DNA of 41,362 nt from Chloroflexota bacterium (GTDB taxonomy: Bacteria > Chloroflexota > Limnocylindria > QHBO01), in the NCBI GenBank assembly GCA_013816405.1, contig JACDEL010000018.1, positions 1 to 41,362 of the forward strand. The letters are read 5' to 3'. The notes under the pieces are model-generated. The model was given only the letters and a program-made list of their open reading frames with translations, ran no database searches and was not told the DNA's origin. Shown piece after piece: positions 17,488 to 26,634 of this stretch (position 1 is its first letter; the number at the start of each line of letters is the position of its first letter). A program made the position numbers and the translations under genes.

Positions 17488-18530
17488 GCACGACCACAGG
17501 GCTCGAACGCGTCTGTCTCCTGCTCGCCGACCTTTCCGGGTATACGGCCTACCTGTCCAACTCGGAGCCTGACCACGCGCCTGCGCTTGCCGGCGACCTC
17601 GTGGAGACCGTGGTGCGGCAACTGAGCCCCACCTTTCGGCTTGCCAAGCTGGAGGGAGACGCGGCCTTCCTGGTCGCACCCCTCGACCGCCTGGACGGGC
17701 CGATGCTGCTCGACGCCATCGACGCGGCCTATGACGCCTTCCATCGGCGAATGCAGAGCGTCACCGGGGCGACGACCTGCGACTGCGCCTCCTGCACTCG
17801 CGTGCCTGACCTGGACCTCAAATTCGTGGTCCATGCAGGGAGCCTGGTGAGGCACCGCGTCGCCGGGCGCGAGGAGCTGGCAGGCACGGAAGTGATCCTC
17901 GCTCATCGCCTGCTGAAGGCGGCATCGCCGGCGGTGGCTGGCTTCACTCGCTATGCCCTGTTGACCGGCTCGCTGGTGGACACCCTTGGGTTGGACGCCG
18001 GAGCCCTCGGACTCGTCGCCGCCACCGAGCAGTTCGAGCACCTCGGGGAGGTGCCCGTGCATCTGCTGAACCTGGAACACCGCACGGCCACCGAGGGACG
18101 CCCATGGACACCGCCGCGGCGCGCGGCATTGGCAGAGGCGAAGCTTCGGCTGCCCGCGCTACCGATGGCCGTGTGGGAGCAGCTCACCTCACCGCGTCTT
18201 CGCCCGGGCTGGGAGGGGCTCGAGCGCGTCGAGGAGGCAACCGTCGCAGGCCGACGCGGGGTCGGCACGATGAATGCATGCGTCGCTGACCGACTGGCGT
18301 CTGTCGAGGAGATCCTCGAGTGGCGTCCGTTCGAGGCATTCGTGCGACGGGCAAACGTGCCCGGTGCCGGACGCCTATCTGTGAGATACGAGCTGACCCG
18401 CGAGGACGACGCGACGCGCCTTAGCGGTCGATGGTACGGACCCGCGTCCACCGCTGGGCTGGCTGCGGCTCAGCGTTCGAACCTCGATCGGTTGGCAAAC
18501 GCACTGGAGGTGCGAGATGCGGATCGGTGA
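17484..18530 (+). CDS. DUF2652/cyclase-homology domain protein with C-terminal SRPBCC-like domain
   Basis: 'CLLLADLSGYTAYLSN', 'FRLAKLEGDAAFLVAPL', 'TCDCASCTRVPDLDLKFVVHAG'; C-terminal 'ILEWRPFEAFVRR...LSVRYELTREDDATRLSGRWYGP'; ATGA overlap with the upstream gene. Confidence 0.85.
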   Translation: MSTTTGLERVCLLLADLSGYTAYLSNSEPDHAPALAGDLVETVVRQLSPTFRLAKLEGDAAFLVAPLDRLDGPMLLDAIDAAYDAFHRRMQSVTGATTCDCASCTRVPDLDLKFVVHAGSLVRHRVAGREELAGTEVILAHRLLKAASPAVAGFTRYALLTGSLVDTLGLDAGALGLVAATEQFEHLGEVPVHLLNLEHRTATEGRPWTPPRRAALAEAKLRLPALPMAVWEQLTSPRLRPGWEGLERVEEATVAGRRGVGTMNACVADRLASVEEILEWRPFEAFVRRANVPGAGRLSVRYELTREDDATRLSGRWYGPASTAGLAAAQRSNLDRLANALEVRDADR

Positions 18531-18987
18531 ACTCGCGCGCGAGCTGGGGGTGAGCACCGACACCCTGCGATTCTATGAGCGCGAGGGGTGGCTGCCCCGG
18601 CCGGTACGGGCTGAAAACGGGTACCGCAGCTACCGTTCAGATGACGTCGAACACCTTCGTCTGCTCCTCAATCTCCGGCGGATCGACCTGCCGCTCGAGG
18701 AGGCTGCGCGCCTCGCCTCCTGGTGCCACGCCGGCCATTGCGAGACCACCTCGTCGAGCCTTCCGGCGCTGATCGCGACGCGTCGATCCGACGTGCGTGC
18801 CCGGATCGACGAGCTCCGTCGTCTGGACGAGCGGCTGGATGAGCTGCAGGCTCATCTGGTGGGCAGAACTGAGCTAAGCGTGATCGGGCCATCCACGTCG
18901 TGCTGCTCGGCTGCGGCGGCCATTTTCGATGCCGTGGAAGGCAGCTGTCGTTGCTGTGCCGTCGCCAATGCCGAGGGCGACGCCTGA
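18517..18987 (+). CDS. MerR family transcriptional regulator, Cys-rich effector domain
   Basis: 'MRIGELARELGVSTDTLRFYEREGWLPRPVRAENGYRSYRSDDVEHLRLL' MerR HTH; 'SWCHAGHC' and 'TSCCS...GSCRCC' Cys clusters. Confidence 0.95.
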   Translation: MRIGELARELGVSTDTLRFYEREGWLPRPVRAENGYRSYRSDDVEHLRLLLNLRRIDLPLEEAARLASWCHAGHCETTSSSLPALIATRRSDVRARIDELRRLDERLDELQAHLVGRTELSVIGPSTSCCSAAAAIFDAVEGSCRCCAVANAEGDA

Positions 18988-19002
18988 CACGGGGTCCGAG
19001 GC

Positions 19003-20598
19003 TCAGGCGGGCAGCTCGACGAGCTGTGCGTGGATCATGCCGGGGATGGCTCGCAACCCGTCGAGCACCTCGGCGGGGATCGCGTCGTCGACGCTGACGA
19101 ACATCATCGCCTCGCCGGCAGCCGACAGGCGAGACAGCTCGAGGGAGCTGATGTTGACGCCCGCTGCGGCGAGCGCGCTTCCGACTGCGCCAACGATGCC
19201 GGGCTGATCTCGGTGCCGGGTCACCAGGATCGTGCCCGCCAGCTCGGCATCGATGGCGAAGCCATCCAACCCGGCAAGGTGTGGCCGCCCGTGTGCCGAG
19301 GAGCCGGATAGCACCACCCGACCCGCGCCCTCCCCGACCTCCAGGACCACGAGCGAGGCGAAGGGACTGGCCGCATCCGTGCGCTCCTCGGAGACCGTCA
19401 TCCCTCGCTCGCGGGCAAGCACGTCGGCATTGACCGCATTCACGCGCTGGTCGGCGACGGTCTCGAGCAGGCCAGCCAGAACCGCCGCTCGGATCGGACC
19501 CCCATCCCAGGCCGATATCTCGCCGGCGTAAGTGAGCGTCAGCGCATCGAACGGGCCGGGAGCGAGCTGCCGGGCAAGGATCGCCAGCCGCTGGCCGAGC
19601 TCAACATAGGGGTGCAGCTGCGGTGCGACCTCGCGGGCAACGGACGGGGCGTTCAACGCGTACGGCGGCGTCACCCCTGACAGCGCCATCAGCAGCTGCT
19701 CGGCCATCTCGACGCCGACCCGGCCCTGCGCCTCCGAGGTGGACGCGCCGAGGTGTGGCGTCAGGATCGTGTTCGGTGCATCACGGAGCGGGTTGTCGGC
19801 CGCCATCGGCTCGGCCGAGAACACGTCCACGGCCGCGCCAGCCAGGCGTCCGTCACGTAGCGCATTGGCCAGGGCAGCCTCGTCGACGAGGCCGCCGCGC
19901 GCCACGTTCAGCAGGACCGCATCGGGCTTCATCGCCCCGATCTGCGCCTCGCCGATCAGCCCGCGCGTCTGGGCGATGAGCGCGACATGGACGGTGATGA
20001 CATCGGCACGCAGCAGCAGCTCGGGGAGGCCGACCAGCCTGGCAGCGTTCTCATCGGCCTGCTCAGCCGTCATGAACGGGTCGTAGGCGAGGACCCGCAT
20101 CTCGAAGGCGGCCGCTCGGCGCGCCACGGCCTTGCCGATCTTGCCAAGGCCGATGATCCCAAGCGTGCGGTGCCGCAGCTCGGCGCCGATGAAGCGCGCC
20201 CGCTCCCATTCGCCGCGGCGCACCGAGGCATCTGCGCCGGGGATCCGCCGCAGCAGGGCCAGCATGAGCGCCATGGTGTGCTCCGCCGCCGCGATCGTGT
20301 TGCCGGTCGGGGCGTTCACGACCATGACCCCACCGTGGGTGGCCGCGGCGATATCGACCCGATCGGTCCCCACGCTGGCGACCCCTACCACGCTGAGGCG
20401 CGGGGCCCCCGCTGCCAGCAGCTCGGCGTCGACCCGTGTCTGGGAGCGCACTACCAGCGCGTCCCAGCCGCCCTCCTCGCCCAGCGACTCGAGCAGGGCC
20501 GCGCGCGGCAGGTTCAGGCGAACGGAGGTCTCATGGGCATCAGCGAGGATGTCGAGCCCGGCCTGGGCAACCGATTCGGCGATGAGGATGCGGGACAT
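19003..20598 (-). CDS. serA: D-3-phosphoglycerate dehydrogenase with C-terminal ACT domain
   Basis: 'RTLGIIGLGKIGKAVARRAAAFEMRVLAYDPF', 'LLNVARGGLVDEAALANALRDGRLAGAAVDVFSAEP', C-terminal ACT 'ILVTRHRDQPGIVGAVGSALAAAGVNISSLELSR'. Confidence 0.96.
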   Translation of the reverse strand: MSRILIAESVAQAGLDILADAHETSVRLNLPRAALLESLGEEGGWDALVVRSQTRVDAELLAAGAPRLSVVGVASVGTDRVDIAAATHGGVMVVNAPTGNTIAAAEHTMALMLALLRRIPGADASVRRGEWERARFIGAELRHRTLGIIGLGKIGKAVARRAAAFEMRVLAYDPFMTAEQADENAARLVGLPELLLRADVITVHVALIAQTRGLIGEAQIGAMKPDAVLLNVARGGLVDEAALANALRDGRLAGAAVDVFSAEPMAADNPLRDAPNTILTPHLGASTSEAQGRVGVEMAEQLLMALSGVTPPYALNAPSVAREVAPQLHPYVELGQRLAILARQLAPGPFDALTLTYAGEISAWDGGPIRAAVLAGLLETVADQRVNAVNADVLARERGMTVSEERTDAASPFASLVVLEVGEGAGRVVLSGSSAHGRPHLAGLDGFAIDAELAGTILVTRHRDQPGIVGAVGSALAAAGVNISSLELSRLSAAGEAMMFVSVDDAIPAEVLDGLRAIPGMIHAQLVELPA

Positions 20599-20647
20599 GG
20601 CGTTCGGAGTGTAGGGCGGAACGATCTCCGACCGGCCCCGCCGCGAC

Positions 20648-21718
20648 CTAGACGATCCTGCGGATCCCCGGCACCTGCCGCAGCAGAAGCACGATCGCGA
20701 GCGATACAGCGAAGGTCGCGAGTACGCACGCGACAAACGCGAGTGGCACGAAGAAGGATCTGATCCCGAGGCCGATGGCACCGAGGCCCTGCATCACGAG
20801 TGGGTGGACCACATAGATCCCGAGGGTCGATCCTGCCAGCACCGACAACGTTCGACGCGGCAGGCGCGCCGCGATCCCATCAAGCTGCGGTGCCGACCAG
20901 GCAAAGAGGAGAAAGACCGCGAGGCTGGTGGGTACCGTGGTCACCGAGAGATATTCGTAGAGGTAGAAGCCTTTCCCGAAGCCGATATTCGCGAGCAGGA
21001 GATCCGTCCCCACTGCCGTCGCGATCACGCCCAGGGCGGCAACGCACGCTGCAGTCACGATCCGGCCCCTGGACGACGGCATGCCGCTCAACAGGGCCCC
21101 CGCGAGGAAAAAGCCTGTGTACGGCACGAATCGCGTGACAGCATTGACGCCACCCGTACGGCCCCAGACAACGAGGAGGTCATCGACCATCGCCATCGCG
21201 AGCAGCACCACCACAGCGATCGTCAGCACACGCCTGCCGGGCAGTGCAACGAGTGGGCGCAGGAAGGGCGCCACGAGGTACAGCCCAGCGATCAGGTACA
21301 GGAAGTACAGATGGAAGTACGGGCGACCGGCGAGGACGTAGGCGACCGCATCCGCCAGCGTCCGTGGATTGTTCGCGTTGAAATGGCCGTAGATGAGGTA
21401 GACGGCGCTCCAGACGATGAGCGGCGGCAGAATCCTCAGAAAGCGCCGCCGGTAAAAGGAGATCGGATCGTTCGCGGAGTCGGCGCGCAGCAGTAGCGAG
21501 CCGCTGAGCATCACGAATGCGGGAACGGACCACCTGGACGCCGAGTCCACGAGGTTCCCAAACCACCAGCTCTGGGGAAGTGCTCGCTGAGCCAGCAGCG
21601 ATGCAACCGTGTGAATGGCAATGACCGCGACGATGGCCGCTATTCGCGCAGCATCAATCCAGGCCAGCGATTGCGGGCCTGCACCTTGGGAACGCTCGGC
21701 GGTGGGACTCCCTGACAT
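20648..21718 (-). CDS. Acyltransferase family 3 (OafA/WecH-like) membrane protein
   Basis: 'SLAWIDAARIAAIVAVIAIHTVA...SRWSVPAFVMLSGSLLL...FYRRRFLRILPPLIVWSAVYLIY'. Confidence 0.9.
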   Translation of the reverse strand: MSGSPTAERSQGAGPQSLAWIDAARIAAIVAVIAIHTVASLLAQRALPQSWWFGNLVDSASRWSVPAFVMLSGSLLLRADSANDPISFYRRRFLRILPPLIVWSAVYLIYGHFNANNPRTLADAVAYVLAGRPYFHLYFLYLIAGLYLVAPFLRPLVALPGRRVLTIAVVVLLAMAMVDDLLVVWGRTGGVNAVTRFVPYTGFFLAGALLSGMPSSRGRIVTAACVAALGVIATAVGTDLLLANIGFGKGFYLYEYLSVTTVPTSLAVFLLFAWSAPQLDGIAARLPRRTLSVLAGSTLGIYVVHPLVMQGLGAIGLGIRSFFVPLAFVACVLATFAVSLAIVLLLRQVPGIRRIV

Positions 21719-21769
21719 GGCCTCGGCGAGTCTAGAGGGGCCGGAGGGCGCGGCAGCCGTCGATATGGT

Positions 21770-22660
21770 CTACGAGGGCGTGACGGCCCCTGCCTGGTCT
21801 GAAGACGCGCCGGCGCGATGAGATTCCGACGCCGCTTCGATGTCGGCCGAATCGATGGGGGAGAGAGCAGAGTCGTGCCAGACGTCGTAGGCCTCGCCCA
21901 CAGCGGTCTCGAACCGGAGACCCATCAGCACAACACCGGCAAAGCCGGACGTCCTGGCCCGGTTGGCGATTCCCTTGGCAATCCGCCAGGCAAAGTCACG
22001 CCTCTGCGAATCCGGGGTGCTCGCGAGCCGATCGCGGAGCGCATCGCTGATCTTGACGGTGCCGACCCCTTCGAGCCGCTTCACCCAGCCTGGGGAGAAT
22101 GGCGGCGTGACCTCCAGGTAGACCGGCGGGTCGCCGGCCTGCAGCTCGAGCCGCTCGGCGCAGGGCCCAACCGACTCGGGATCCATCACCGGACCGGTGG
22201 TGAAGAACTGCCCGCCGACCTCGATCCTGCGCCTGAACATCCAGCTGCGGGAGCGGGTGCTCATCCCGACCTCGAATTCCACAGGGCTGACGGCCTCCTG
22301 CAGGTTGCGCAGGTGTTCGACGATCTCGTAGTTGTTGCTCCAGTGCTCGACCTCCGGGAGCATGTCGCCCTGGACCACCAAGAACGAGCCGACCCCGTTG
22401 GCCAGGGCACCGCGCACCTCGCTCTCGATGGCCAGGATGTTCCGATCACGGGTGGAGCAGACCACCGTCGGCTGGACCTCGGGGATGTCGTGGGTGATAC
22501 GCGCGGCGAAGGCGTACGGGGAGACCCGCACCTGCTTGAACGGATTGTCGGTGATCAGGACCCGCGGCCATCGACCGCGCAGCTCGCGGTGGAGCATGCT
22601 CGGAAGACGCGGCGGGTTGACCTCGACCATCTCCACCCAGCCATCGGGGGCAGAGAGCAC
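21770..22660 (-). CDS. Methylenetetrahydrofolate reductase family protein (MetF-like)
   Basis: TIM-barrel MTHFR features 'HDIPEVQPTVVCSTRDRNILAIESEVRGALANGVGSFLVVQGDML'; adjacent to metE. Confidence 0.82.
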   Translation of the reverse strand: MLSAPDGWVEMVEVNPPRLPSMLHRELRGRWPRVLITDNPFKQVRVSPYAFAARITHDIPEVQPTVVCSTRDRNILAIESEVRGALANGVGSFLVVQGDMLPEVEHWSNNYEIVEHLRNLQEAVSPVEFEVGMSTRSRSWMFRRRIEVGGQFFTTGPVMDPESVGPCAERLELQAGDPPVYLEVTPPFSPGWVKRLEGVGTVKISDALRDRLASTPDSQRRDFAWRIAKGIANRARTSGFAGVVLMGLRFETAVGEAYDVWHDSALSPIDSADIEAASESHRAGASSDQAGAVTPS

Positions 22661-22664
22661 GTGC

Positions 22665-24869
22665 CTAGGCGCTTTCCGCGGCGACGGCGGCGGACGGCTG
22701 AGCCGCTGCCCGTCGCGCCCGCGCCGCTTCGACCATGTCAGTCAGCTGGCGTTCGATCTCGTCCCAGCCGCGGGTCTTCAGCCCGCAGTCGGGGTTGACC
22801 CACAGGTCGGCAACGTCCATGAATCCCTCGAAATGACGCAGACGCTCGTCCATGACCTCACGACCCGGTGAATACGGCGAGTGGACGTCGAACACTCCGG
22901 GGCCGATCTGCAGATGGCCGTCGGCGAACAGGTCGTAGAAGAGCCGGATATAGCTGTCGTCCTTGCTGCGGCTGAACTCGATGGAGGCCACGTCCACTCC
23001 GGCGTCCGACCAAAGCGGCACGATGTCGCCGAAGTCGCCATAGCACATGTGCGTGTGCATCTGCACCTGTTCCGGCTGGTTGAAGACCCGGTTCAGCGCG
23101 GCTCGCACGCCACGCGCATAGATCGCGCGCAGCTCCGTCGCTTCAGGGGTTGGCAGCGGCCATCGCTCTCTCACAGCTGGCTCGTCCACCTGGACGATAC
23201 GGGCGCCGGCGTCGACCAGGTGACCGACCTCCTCGGCGATCGGACCCGCCACGGCCCAGAAGAGCCGATCGTCAGGCACTCCGCGAGGGCGGAAGCTCCA
23301 GTTCACGATGGTGACCGGCCCGGTGAGCATTCCCTTGACCGGCTTGCTCGTGGCGCGCTGGGCGATCTGCCACTCGGTGACGGTCATCGGAGCGGAGATC
23401 GACGGTGGCGCGGCCAGGATCGGCGGCCGCGTACAGCGGCTGCCGTACGAGAGCACCCACCCATTCCGGGTGGTGTGGAATCCGTCCATCCGCTCGGCAA
23501 AGAATTCGACCATGTCGGTGCGCTCGAACTCACCGTGGACGAGCACATCGAGGCCCTTTGCCTCCTGCCAGCCGATCCCTTCGCTGATCAGCCGCGCCAT
23601 CTCGCCGTCATAGGCGGGGCGGTCAATTTCCCCGCGCGAGAGCTGTGCGCGGAGGTGGCGAACATCGGCAGTCTGGGGCAGCGACCCGGTCGTGGTGGTT
23701 GGAAATGGCGGAAGGTCGAGGTCGGCCTGCGCCGCGCGACGCTGGTCCCTGGCTGCCCGCTCATGGAGAGCTCCGGGGGCGGGCCACTCGGCTGCGGCCG
23801 GCTCGGTCGGCGGCGTGAGGGCCGCCCCCCCGAGCGCCGCGCCCCAGGAAGCCAGGGCACGGGCCTTCTCACGCGCAAATTGGAAGCCGTCCGGCAGGTC
23901 CTCGCCCTCAACCGTCACTGGCAGGAACATCAGGCTGGTGGTTGGAACGAGGCGCAGAACCCCGTCCTGCGTCAGCGATTCCCTGAGTGCGTCCTGTACC
24001 GGGCTGAACTGGTCCGGCCAGACGCTTCGGCCATCCATCACGGAGACCACGTGCTCGGGCTGCGCATCCCATGCCCCGCTCTCCTGCAGGCCGGCGACGT
24101 CCTGCAGGCGAATCTGCACCGCGAAGCCCAGCGCGCCCAGTGCCTGTACGGTGTCGCTCGACGCATGACCGAACTGGACCGTCACGATCGGCGGGGCGCC
24201 AATCCCCGTTTCGGCAAGCTCCTGATATGCGGCCACGATCAGTGCGCGGTCATCGCCGGCGGACACCAGGCCGAGGCAGGGCTCATCGAGCTGCAGGCGG
24301 AACCCGGGCAACTCGGTCACGGTCTGTCGAACCCAGTCGGCCAGCGCGCGCGAAAGTGACTGAATGAGACTGCGCTCATCGGTCCGGGGAGCGAGCTGGC
24401 TGAGGCGCACGAGGCTATACGGGCCGAGGACTGGCCACGTAACATCGGTGTCGGGGGTCGGCTTGCGCCAGGGCAGGGGCGTGAAGCGCTCGACCTGGCC
24501 ACTCTCCAGCTGGGGGACGACAACGTGGTAGTTGGTGTCGAACCACTTCGTCATCTCCCACGCCTCGTGGTCGTCGGTGCCACGGGCCAGAGCCGTGAGC
24601 TGGTCGAATCGGTCCCCCGCCGGGGCCGCCTGGCTCCCAGCGCCGAACATCATGGCGGTCTCGAGAGCCTCGTCGTAAAGGAAGTAGTCATCGACCACCG
24701 AGCCGATCAGCTCGCGCTGCTCAGCCAGGTGCAGGCCCCGCTGCTCGGCGATCCGGGCGTCGAAGTCCTGTGGTCCGATCCGTCCGGACCAGCGCCGCTC
24801 GAGAAGCCATTTGAGCTCCCGGTTGGGGCCGATGCGCGGATAGCCAATTAACTGCGGGACAGCCTTCAT
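22665..24869 (-). CDS. metE: Cobalamin-independent methionine synthase
   Basis: 'IGYPRIGPNRELKWLLERRWSG', 'TTTGSLPQTADVRHLR', 'VHGEFERTDMVEFF', 'THMCYGDFGDI', 'GPGVFDVHSPYSPGREVMDERL', 'LWVNPDCGLKTRGWDEIERQLTDMV'. Confidence 0.97.
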   Translation of the reverse strand: MKAVPQLIGYPRIGPNRELKWLLERRWSGRIGPQDFDARIAEQRGLHLAEQRELIGSVVDDYFLYDEALETAMMFGAGSQAAPAGDRFDQLTALARGTDDHEAWEMTKWFDTNYHVVVPQLESGQVERFTPLPWRKPTPDTDVTWPVLGPYSLVRLSQLAPRTDERSLIQSLSRALADWVRQTVTELPGFRLQLDEPCLGLVSAGDDRALIVAAYQELAETGIGAPPIVTVQFGHASSDTVQALGALGFAVQIRLQDVAGLQESGAWDAQPEHVVSVMDGRSVWPDQFSPVQDALRESLTQDGVLRLVPTTSLMFLPVTVEGEDLPDGFQFAREKARALASWGAALGGAALTPPTEPAAAEWPAPGALHERAARDQRRAAQADLDLPPFPTTTTGSLPQTADVRHLRAQLSRGEIDRPAYDGEMARLISEGIGWQEAKGLDVLVHGEFERTDMVEFFAERMDGFHTTRNGWVLSYGSRCTRPPILAAPPSISAPMTVTEWQIAQRATSKPVKGMLTGPVTIVNWSFRPRGVPDDRLFWAVAGPIAEEVGHLVDAGARIVQVDEPAVRERWPLPTPEATELRAIYARGVRAALNRVFNQPEQVQMHTHMCYGDFGDIVPLWSDAGVDVASIEFSRSKDDSYIRLFYDLFADGHLQIGPGVFDVHSPYSPGREVMDERLRHFEGFMDVADLWVNPDCGLKTRGWDEIERQLTDMVEAARARRAAAQPSAAVAAESA

Positions 24870-24952
24870 CTCGCCAAGGATCTCCTCTTTTGGAGTCGCC
24901 AGTCTACGCGGCGCTCCCAACCCCTGCCGCGGGAGCCCCTACTATTCCCGGC

Positions 24953-25768
24953 GTGCACGAGAGACTGCCGCTCATCACCGTGGTCACGCCGTCATATAAC
25001 CAGGCGCCGTTCCTGGAGCGAACCATGCGGTCAGTGCTCGAACAGGGCTATCCAAACCTCGAGTACATCGTGATGGACGGGGGCTCCACGGACGGCAGCC
25101 GGGAGATCATCGAGCGATACGCCGATCGCATCGACTATTGGCAGAGCGAGCCAGACGGTGGGCAGTCTGCAGCGATCAACGCGGGCTGGCGGCGGGCGCG
25201 GGGGGATGTCCTCTGCTGGCTGAACTCAGATGACGAGTATCTGCCAGGCACCCTCGGCTTCGTGGGTGAGTACATGGCACAGCACCCTGAGCTGTGGGTC
25301 GTCTACGGGAGCTGGGAGGCCGTCGACGAGCTGGGCCGACATCAGAACTACGCGGGCAGGTCATTCAGCCGATCGGTCATGGTCCTCTCACAGAACTGCA
25401 TTCCGCAGCCGAGCTCGTTCATTCGCCGCGCAGCGATCGACGCGGTCGGGTTCCTGGACGAGCGGTTGCGCTACACGATGGATCTCGACCTCTTCATGCG
25501 GATCGCGGCTCACCAGGCGCCCAGGTTCGTGTCGCGAGTCATGGCACGCGCCACCTTCCACTCCGAGGCAAAGACGGTGAAGGAGCGGGACGCGATGGCC
25601 GCGGAGCGGTTCGCGGTCCGCCGCCGGTACGCTCGCTGGTATGAGTTCCCGCTGGTCCTGCTCCAGCCGCTCGCGTCGTGGCTCTACCATCACCTTCCCG
25701 GACCGTTGATGCGCATCGCCGCGCGGTTACGACCGGCGCGAACGTTTTCCAAGCCGCTCGACGGCTAG
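24953..25768 (+). CDS. Glycosyltransferase family 2
   Basis: 'LITVVTPSYNQAPFLERTMRSVLEQGYPNLEYIVMDGGSTDGSREII...GDVLCWLNSDDEY'; GTG start. Confidence 0.94.
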   Translation: MHERLPLITVVTPSYNQAPFLERTMRSVLEQGYPNLEYIVMDGGSTDGSREIIERYADRIDYWQSEPDGGQSAAINAGWRRARGDVLCWLNSDDEYLPGTLGFVGEYMAQHPELWVVYGSWEAVDELGRHQNYAGRSFSRSVMVLSQNCIPQPSSFIRRAAIDAVGFLDERLRYTMDLDLFMRIAAHQAPRFVSRVMARATFHSEAKTVKERDAMAAERFAVRRRYARWYEFPLVLLQPLASWLYHHLPGPLMRIAARLRPARTFSKPLDG

Positions 25769-26634
25769 ATGCTCGGCTCCTTGGAGGCCAGGAAGCTGTA
25801 CAGGCGGCCGGGCCGCGGCCGCTCCAGCCATCGACGCGCGAGCCAGGCGCCGCCTGGTGCCGACGCAACGAGCTTCCCCAGTCGTCCAAGACGCTGCCCG
25901 GCAAGCGTCAGCGGCAGCTCGGCCAGCTCCTGGTCGGTGCGGGCCATGGGGAACGCGTTAATCACCGAGTCCCACGGTCCGAGCTGCCGCTGAATCGTCA
26001 GGCCAGCAGCCTCGATGGCGGAGACGTAGTCGCCAAGTGCAAAGGCATGCTCGCCACCGGCGAGGCGGTGGATGGGATGCGCCGCCAGGAACTGCTCCAG
26101 CTGGCGGGCGTCGTCGACAACGTGCTCCCGGCACGCGATGAAGGTCCCGCCGGGTCCCAGCACTCGGGCGCACTCGCGAAGCATCAGCGGCAGGTCCAGC
26201 GCGTGGTGCAGCGCCTGGCGGCAGTAGACGATATCTGCAGTACCGTCGGGCAGGTCGATCCGCTCGCCCCAGCCGTCGACGATCTCGAGTCCGGGGCGGC
26301 TGCCCAATCGCTGGATCGCGCCGCGACCAACCTCGTCGCTCGAGTCTGGTTCCAGCGCGATGGCGCGGTTGGCGCCACTGGCCAGGAACGCCGCCGACGC
26401 AATGCCCGTGCCGGCTCCCACATCAAGCACTGTTGCACCACGAAGGCGGTCTCCGAGGAGGGTGCGCACCGCCACAAACTCGGCGGATGCAAGGAAGCGC
26501 GTCGCCGAATCCTCGACATCCCTGCCCAGGTAGGCATCCCGCACCAGGTCGCCGCTGGCAGGGTCGGCGCGGAGGATGCGGATCGCCTCGTCAACCGACG
26601 GCAGAGGCGTTGCCTCCATGGGTTGGTCCATCAC
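25765..26634 (-). CDS. Class I SAM-dependent methyltransferase
   Basis: 'GATVLDVGAGTGIASAAFLASGANRAIALEPD...DIVYCRQALHHALDLPLMLRECARVLGPGGTFIACREHV'. Confidence 0.92.
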   Translation of the reverse strand: MMDQPMEATPLPSVDEAIRILRADPASGDLVRDAYLGRDVEDSATRFLASAEFVAVRTLLGDRLRGATVLDVGAGTGIASAAFLASGANRAIALEPDSSDEVGRGAIQRLGSRPGLEIVDGWGERIDLPDGTADIVYCRQALHHALDLPLMLRECARVLGPGGTFIACREHVVDDARQLEQFLAAHPIHRLAGGEHAFALGDYVSAIEAAGLTIQRQLGPWDSVINAFPMARTDQELAELPLTLAGQRLGRLGKLVASAPGGAWLARRWLERPRPGRLYSFLASKEPSI

